Source: Halobacteria archaeon
GTDB lineage: Archaea; Halobacteriota; Syntropharchaeia; Alkanophagales; Methanospirareceae
NCBI GenBank assembly: GCA_029932715.1
Contig: JAOZPO010000043.1
Coordinates: forward strand, 1 to 9,630
Reading direction: 5' to 3'
DNA length: 9,630 nt
This document shows, piece after piece, positions 5,696-9,630 of this stretch (its first letter is position 1; each line of letters opens with the position of its first letter). The position numbers and the translations under genes are program-made. The notes beneath the pieces are model-generated. The model was given only the letters and a program-made list of their open reading frames with translations, was not told where the DNA came from and searched no databases.

Positions 5696-6349
5696 ATGAC
5701 GGCACGGAAAACTATAAGAGCACTATTGATAACAGCGGCTATTCTTCTCCCCTTTGCGGCAGCAGCCAGTGCAGATGCTGACTTTTCTTATAACCTTACC
5801 ACTGACGGAGGCACTATTGTGGCGGGCGAGAGCCATAAAGATCTCTCTCTAACTGATAGCACGGCAAACCAGTATTCACTCTACATGTACGCGGTAAACT
5901 CCGATAGCGCAAGCTGTAACCATTCCTTTTCAGAAAGCGGCAGCGAAATCAAATCAGCAACTAACGCCACTTATTATAGATGCACTTCAGGCACTGTGAG
6001 ATGTCTCATAGGAGGTGCAAGTCTGATTGAGAACATAGGAGGCGCATCTACAACAGACACTGCCGCTGGTACAGCATGCTATCAAGGGGCAATCGGTTTC
6101 ACCACTGATGTTGACAGGTTAGAGAAGTTTTCTACTGATGGACTGAGCAGGAACGGGGCTGATACATATTACAACATCAGCGCAGCAAAGGGTTTCGGTA
6201 GGTTCACAGCAGGTCTGGACTCGGTAGAAGCCACAAAGGGTGCTTCCGGTGGTGGATGGAGCAGCATCTCAGACAAGAAAACTACCAGCCGAATAGGTGT
6301 TAGATCAGGTGCTTACGACTTCACAGCCAAATACCATCTGAAAGCATAG
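5696..6349 (+). CDS. Secreted protein C of unknown family (C-x6-C, beta-rich)
   Basis: A 217-residue exported protein with no domain I can name. The signal peptide has basic residues (TARK..R), a hydrophobic core (ALLITAAILLPFAAAA) and an ASA cleavage site before DADFS. The mature part is rich in Ser, Thr, Gly, Ala and Tyr and carries four Cys: C74, C96, C103 and C128. C96-x6-C103 (RCTSGTVRC) matches the Cys pairs in A and B. Near the end, FGRFTAGL (168-174), TTSRIGV and SGAYDFTAKYHLKA resemble the C-terminus of B and, less closely, of A. There is no C-terminal hydrophobic segment, so it is either released or held by protein contacts. Promoter, operator-like dyad and ribosome binding site are all clear. 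A T-rich terminator follows at once. It is divergent from the winged-helix regulator, its likely controller by position. Confidence 0.82.
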   Translation: MTARKTIRALLITAAILLPFAAAASADADFSYNLTTDGGTIVAGESHKDLSLTDSTANQYSLYMYAVNSDSASCNHSFSESGSEIKSATNATYYRCTSGTVRCLIGGASLIENIGGASTTDTAAGTACYQGAIGFTTDVDRLEKFSTDGLSRNGADTYYNISAAKGFGRFTAGLDSVEATKGASGGGWSSISDKKTTSRIGVRSGAYDFTAKYHLKA

Positions 6350-6350
6350 C

Positions 6351-6391
6351 TTTTTAATTTTTTTTTATTTTTTTTTTTTTTGCTTTTTTGT
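6351..6391 (+). terminator. Poly-T terminator after gene C
   Basis: Directly after the TAG stop the plus strand carries several T runs (T5, T10 and longer runs broken by single bases) through 6391. This is a strong archaeal oligo-T terminator. It acts only for plus-strand transcription; the convergent gene D has no comparable tract in its own direction. Confidence 0.75.
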
Positions 6392-6412
6392 TTACACGCA
6401 CTATAATCTAAT

Positions 6413-8659
6413 CTATTCTGTAAACGTCAAATTCATTTGGGCGGTGCAATTACCATCAAGCATCTGATTAAGCTTTATTTCTTCCGTGGGTGTTGACCAC
6501 TCTATTTCTGTTTCCCTCCTGCCGCTGAATACCGACTTCGACACGGTATTGTATGACTGCTTGTTATCAGTTGTCTTTATAGAGACTGTGCCTTGCTTCT
6601 GCAGTTGCGTGACTTTGTTCTTTTCCGCGTGCGTGGCGCCAATACCACCCTGTGATGCTTTATACTTCTCTTCACTCACAAGGGCATTTCCACTGAATGA
6701 TACCGAAGCGGAGTGGTGATAGTCCTGTGATTTACTCAAAGCGTCTAATGAATCTATTGTGTATGCACCATCAGGGCCCGTAACTCCTATAATTCGCTCT
6801 TCTACCTCTATTGCAGTAGTTCTGTCACTTATCGCTTTATCTATCAAAATATCTCCTCGCCCATCTACGGAAATAAGATCAATAATACGCGGTTCCATCA
6901 CCACAAAGGAGACTACTGCTTTTCCCCTGTTCCCTGCTACATCCATCGCGGATATCTCTACTATGTTCATGTCTGACTCTGAAATTAGTGTTATTATCTT
7001 GCTTCTGTTTCCTGTTTCCACAGGCGTGAACGTCATAACCGCCTCCCCGTTCAGTTTGTAGCACCAGTCAGATACCGGCTCATTTGCTTCTGCTTCTACC
7101 TGTATCTCCTTCGTCACGTATATCTCCCCTTGTTCCGGCGTGAGGATGGTTATTTCTGGCGCTGTCGTGTCCACGTAGAAAGATACCTCTGCTTTACCCC
7201 TGTTACCCACGTTATCCATTGCGAATATCTCCACGGTATTCGTACCTTCGCTCGCCTCTAATGTCATCAAAACACTTCCGGTTCCTGAGTACTGCGGTGA
7301 GAAAGTTATGTTCTCCCCCTCTTTATTCTGCCGATAGCTCCAGTTTGATACCGGCTCATCTGCTTTTAACTCAAGTTCTATCTCCCGTGTCGTGTATGTC
7401 TCCCCTTGTTCCGGCGTGAGGACGGTTATTTTTGGCGCTGTCGTATCTGTTTCGACCTTTATCCCTGGCACACTCGTGTCCATGATGATCGATATAGTTG
7501 TTTTTGCGTTATTCCCCGCGCCGCCCCCCGCAAATATTTTCACCAAATCGCTCGTATTTACCTTTAATCTCATACTTCCGTTCCCTGTGTAAGAGAAATT
7601 CTCGTACATCTTACCCCATTGGCTCCAAGCTGAAAGTAGTTCATCCGCGTTCACTTCGAGCACTATATCCTTATCGCCGCTTATCCACACATCTGTCGGT
7701 AAAACAGTCAATCCAGACGCTGTCGTGACCGTTTCGACCGTTTGCTTTGACGTACTTGTGCCCTCAATGAATGATATAGTTGCGTTTATTGCGTTCACAT
7801 TGCCCTCTGCCATGTATAATTTCATCAAGTCGCTCGCATTGATTGTTAATCTCACGCGCTCGTACCCATCGAAACTGAAAAAATCAGTCATGTTCAACCA
7901 GTCGCTCCTGTTCATTAGTGAATCATTAACGTGCACATCGAGCTGTATCCCGTTGTTCATCCCTTCTTCCGGTACCGTAACGAAGAATAAAGCTGTATTC
8001 TCCACATTTCCCGTGCTATTCTCTACGAGTACATCTACCACGTTCGTATCCCCGCTCCTCATCTCTATCCTCATCTTCGCTCTTTCGTTCACAGTTTCGT
8101 TTCCAGCGAGGGATACGTTCACGGTGCAGTTCTCCTGATTGTTCAAGTTCGTTATCGAAGCATTCGATTTCACTTCCACTTCTATCGCCTTCTTCGCTGA
8201 TATCTTCTCTTCTTCCTGTGATTGCCCGCTCAATTCCTGTGGTGTCGTGTTCATACGCACAAAGAAGGATACCGCCGCTCTTCCCCCGTTCCCCTTTTTA
8301 TCCCTCGCGTACACTTCTACTCTGTTTGCACCTTCACTTGCGGTCAGCTTTATTCGCGCAGTTCTTTTTACAGTAGCGTTATGACATGTGCTATCGTTAG
8401 CATAATCCGCAGGCGAGAACGAAATATTCTCTCCTCCGTTCAGCCGATAGCTCCAGTTGAAATTTGATAGATTTCCATCAGCAGTAACTGCCAGTGCTAT
8501 CTCTGGTGTTGCATAAGTCGCGCCCTCCTCTGGTGCGACAACTACCACAACAGGAATGGAAGATATAGTCTCCTTGCTTCCTATTCCTGTGCCAACATTT
8601 GTAGTTGTGACTATAAACAGGGCTATGACTATCAGACAAAATCCTTTTATTTTCTTCAC
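6413..8659 (-). CDS. Large secreted protein D: tandem Ig-like domains with a C-terminal module related to protein A
   Basis: This 748-residue exported protein has a signal peptide (1-28, KKIKGFCLIVIALFIVTTTN core). About six Ig-like beta-sandwich domains follow: about 36-137, 156-235, 236-302, 310-395, 405-496 and 497-588. The last two are exact 92-residue repeats sharing DTTAP, the LTPEQGE start and (D/N)xxGNRGKA near the end, as in Ig-like stalks of surface proteins. Many N-x-S/T sequons suggest N-glycosylation. Residues 592-748 form a different, Ser/Lys-rich module whose SQDYHH (644-649), S(I/V)(K/R)T (693-696) and terminal NQM...NCTAQMNLTF recall protein A. No membrane anchor or PGF-CTERM end is present. 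The start is GTG at 8659, as no suitable ATG lies nearby; TATATAG at 8697-8702 fits it. The role is unknown; adhesion, matrix or stalk is inference. Confidence 0.85.
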   Translation of the reverse strand: MKKIKGFCLIVIALFIVTTTNVGTGIGSKETISSIPVVVVVAPEEGATYATPEIALAVTADGNLSNFNWSYRLNGGENISFSPADYANDSTCHNATVKRTARIKLTASEGANRVEVYARDKKGNGGRAAVSFFVRMNTTPQELSGQSQEEEKISAKKAIEVEVKSNASITNLNNQENCTVNVSLAGNETVNERAKMRIEMRSGDTNVVDVLVENSTGNVENTALFFVTVPEEGMNNGIQLDVHVNDSLMNRSDWLNMTDFFSFDGYERVRLTINASDLMKLYMAEGNVNAINATISFIEGTSTSKQTVETVTTASGLTVLPTDVWISGDKDIVLEVNADELLSAWSQWGKMYENFSYTGNGSMRLKVNTSDLVKIFAGGGAGNNAKTTISIIMDTSVPGIKVETDTTAPKITVLTPEQGETYTTREIELELKADEPVSNWSYRQNKEGENITFSPQYSGTGSVLMTLEASEGTNTVEIFAMDNVGNRGKAEVSFYVDTTAPEITILTPEQGEIYVTKEIQVEAEANEPVSDWCYKLNGEAVMTFTPVETGNRSKIITLISESDMNIVEISAMDVAGNRGKAVVSFVVMEPRIIDLISVDGRGDILIDKAISDRTTAIEVEERIIGVTGPDGAYTIDSLDALSKSQDYHHSASVSFSGNALVSEEKYKASQGGIGATHAEKNKVTQLQKQGTVSIKTTDNKQSYNTVSKSVFSGRRETEIEWSTPTEEIKLNQMLDGNCTAQMNLTFTE
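6416..6886 (-). other. C-terminal module of protein D, related to secreted protein A
   Basis: Codons 592-748 of gene D differ in composition from the Ig-like repeats. Shared points with protein A, in the same order: SQDY(H/S)H, a GxGA stretch (GGIGATH against GVGASYT), S(I/V)(K/R)T-x-(D/N), and a final hydrophobic-alternating strand with NQ(M/L). I read it as the same fold fused to a stalk; a profile comparison is needed to prove it. Confidence 0.45.
6896..7171 (-). repeat. Ig-like repeat unit, second copy (92 codons)
   Basis: Codons 497-588 of gene D. The unit runs from DTTAPEITILTPEQGE to AGNRGKAVVSF. Protein and DNA are both similar to the adjoining unit, which points to a fairly recent tandem duplication. 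Confidence 0.75.
7172..7447 (-). repeat. Ig-like repeat unit, first copy (92 codons)
   Basis: Codons 405-496 of gene D. The unit runs from DTTAPKITVLTPEQGE to VGNRGKAEVSF and directly joins the second copy in head-to-tail order. Confidence 0.75.
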
Positions 8660-8696
8660 TTTAACGGTGGTGTTCAGTGGCAGATTACATGTGTAC

Positions 8697-8702
8697 TATA
8701 TA
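8697..8702 (-). promoter_or_regulatory. TATA box of gene D, with an ACATGTGT dyad just downstream
   Basis: The minus strand reads GTATATAGTACAC. The box predicts a start near 8672 and a leader of only about 13 bases before the GTG, with no ribosome binding site. The dyad TACA-TG-TGTA at 8686-8695 lies between box and start, a classic repressor position, and shares ACATGTGT with the dyad before gene C. Confidence 0.5.
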
Positions 8703-8703
8703 C

Positions 8704-9011
8704 ATACTTCAGGTCATTAATATGCTTTTTGGTTACTTAAATATTTTTGAAGCTTTTCATCATAGTTCACGTCACCACATATCATTACTCTGCACGTGAA
8801 AGAACCATTTGCACAGTTAGTTGTAATTTTGAAGCCATCAGAACCCACCTGGTTCCACGAAATTTAACTAACACCGTGGTGCATTTGCGGCACCAAATAC
8901 ACTCTTTTCAGCACATTTCATGTAAAAAATGCAAACGTTAAACCTGCGCTGAAGATAGCGGACAAAGGAGAATATAGCGCATGGTCAAAGATAGGGGGAA
9001 GATAATTGCAA
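8704..9011. other. Gene-poor stretch with stem-loops and a possible gene remnant
   Basis: No intact gene is supported here. There are three inverted repeats close together: GTTAGTT/AACTAAC (8816-8822 and 8866-8872) enclosing GAACC-CACCT-GGTTC (8841-8855), and TGGTGC-ATTTGCG-GCACCA (8877-8895). On the minus strand, 8907-8788 is a 40-codon open stretch bounded by stops that encodes CIWCRKCTTV and, later, GTRWVLMASKLQL. It faintly resembles the zinc-ribbon and following SKLxL segment of IS1595-type transposases, but it has no start codon with a ribosome binding site and no further transposase sequence around it. Confidence 0.3.
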
Positions 9012-9089
9012 TCAAGTCACACCAACCTTCTCCTTTACCCTGTCAAGAGCCCTCTTGAGTTCACTAATCTCTATTCTCTTCGCTTTCAT
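9012..9089 (-). CDS. Possible 25-residue peptide or gene remnant
   Basis: The ATG at 9089 opens a 25-codon frame, MKAKRIEISELKRALDRVKE followed by KVGVT and TGA. It reads like the charged, helical start of a real protein rather than random sequence. A TTTAAATA box at 9131-9138 lies about 45 bases upstream on this strand, but there is no ribosome binding site. After the stop no frame continues the protein. It may be a small protein, a truncated gene start, or chance. Confidence 0.2.
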   Translation of the reverse strand: MKAKRIEISELKRALDRVKEKVGVT

Positions 9090-9130
9090 AATGAGACAGC
9101 CGTTATGATAATGGGGACTGATATTAAGCG

Positions 9131-9138
9131 TATTTAAA
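9131..9138 (+). promoter_or_regulatory. TATA box of adenine deaminase gene (palindromic, could serve both strands)
   Basis: GTATTTAAAG is a good TATA match about 65 bases before the ATG at 9201. It predicts a leader of about 40 bases. The core TTTAAA is a palindrome, so it could also drive the minus-strand 25-codon frame. Confidence 0.45.
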
Positions 9139-9200
9139 GTTTGCCCACAAACCTTCTTTTGAAAAGAAAGAAATCTGATGTATGAACAAAAAGCGTGAAT

Positions 9201-9630
9201 ATGCAGCCAAAGACTTTGCTTGACTTCGCATTAGGCAGCGAAAAATCGGATTTAGTGCTAAAAAGCGCAAACCTCGTGAACGTGTGCAGTGGCGAGATAT
9301 ACAAAACCGACATTGCGATTGCTCAGGATTTGATAGTAGGATTGGGCAGATATAGCGGAAGAAAAGAGATAGATGCTCGAGATAAATATGCAGTCCCGGG
9401 TCTTATAGACGGGCATACGCATATAGAAATGAGTATGCTTTCTGTGAGCGAGTTTGCAAAGGAGGTAGTGCCTCGTGGGACGACTGCTGTGGTAGCGGAC
9501 CCGCATGAGATCGCTAATGTCCTGGGTATTGAGGGCATAAGAGCTTTTTTAGCAGAGGCAAAGTCAACACAGCTAAAAGTATATTGCATGGCGCCTTCTT
9601 GCGTGCCTTCCACCAACCCTTACCTTGGAC
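9201..9630 (+). CDS. ade: Adenine deaminase, N-terminal part (runs off the window)
   Basis: The first 143 codons of an amidohydrolase-superfamily enzyme that deaminates adenine to hypoxanthine and ammonia in purine salvage (EC 3.5.4.2), in the cytoplasm. The family is recognised from NLVNVCSGEIYKTDIAIA (24-41), PGLIDGHTHIE (66-76, with the two metal-binding His at 72 and 74), SVSEFAKEVVPRGTTAVVAD (81-100) followed by PHEIANVLGI (101-110), and MAPSCVPSTNPYL (130-142). After the HxH motif the usual ESSM is ESM-like here (HIEMSM), a small departure that does not touch the metal ligands. The start is ATG 9201 or the in-frame GTG 9195; a stop at 9183-9185 rules out anything longer. The ribosome binding site is weak. 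The C-terminal half and active-site completion lie beyond the window. Confidence 0.92.
   Translation, partial: MQPKTLLDFALGSEKSDLVLKSANLVNVCSGEIYKTDIAIAQDLIVGLGRYSGRKEIDARDKYAVPGLIDGHTHIEMSMLSVSEFAKEVVPRGTTAVVADPHEIANVLGIEGIRAFLAEAKSTQLKVYCMAPSCVPSTNPYLG

Noticed and set aside
7219..8467. Several plus-strand frames of 66-137 codons opposite gene D
   Set aside because: Ser/Pro-rich antisense shadows; the minus-strand frame has a signal peptide and clear Ig-like repeats.
8747..8941. 64-codon plus-strand frame in the gene-poor stretch
   Set aside because: No ribosome binding site, no coherent protein features, and the His/Cys content arises from the antisense of a possible remnant.
9258..9616. 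Minus-strand frames opposite adenine deaminase
   Set aside because: They are antisense shadows of a clearly recognised plus-strand enzyme.
1..9630. CRISPR array or complete insertion sequence
   Set aside because: No regularly spaced repeats with unique spacers and no intact transposase or paired terminal repeats were seen.

Overview
The window looks like chromosomal DNA of a euryarchaeon. The evidence is archaeal proteasome alpha-subunit and SBDS genes in tandem, a tRNA-Ala without an encoded CCA end, TATA-box promoters of archaeal type, strong GGAGGTGA ribosome binding sites, an archaeal-type winged-helix regulator (HTH_45-like), and a surface protein ending in a PGF-CTERM (archaeosortase) signal. 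Such a combination fits the Methanosarcina/Syntrophoarchaeia/ANME-1 side of the Euryarchaeota; that placement is inference, not something I could test.

Layout. Bases 1-1084 (minus strand) hold a housekeeping unit read right to left: tRNA-Ala(CGC), psmA (proteasome alpha) and the start of SBDS. The SBDS frame carries an in-frame TAA. A divergent plus-strand gene (1179-1865) encodes a LysE-type membrane exporter. From 1882 to 8659 lies a cell-surface/secreted-protein region: a PGF-CTERM protein with COG1361-type domains (1882-3207), two small secreted proteins of unknown family (A, 3267-3938, and B, 4055-4909), a winged-helix regulator (5138-5431), a divergent third secreted protein (C, 5696-6349), and a large secreted protein of tandem Ig-like repeats (D, 6413-8659). 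After a 540-base gene-poor stretch with stem-loops, the window ends inside adenine deaminase (plus strand, from 9201).

The most interesting part is 3267-8659. Proteins A, B and C share a signal peptide, a C-x6-C pair, and a similar C-terminal Gly-aromatic strand. The C-terminal ~155 residues of D share several short motifs with A. I read this as one diverged family of exported, probably beta-rich, disulfide-bearing modules, made as free proteins and as the tail of a long Ig-like stalk. The regulator gene lies between B and C, and the promoters of this cluster carry repeats and dyads that could be its sites, including an 8-base core shared by the promoters of C and D. The function of the family is unknown to me.
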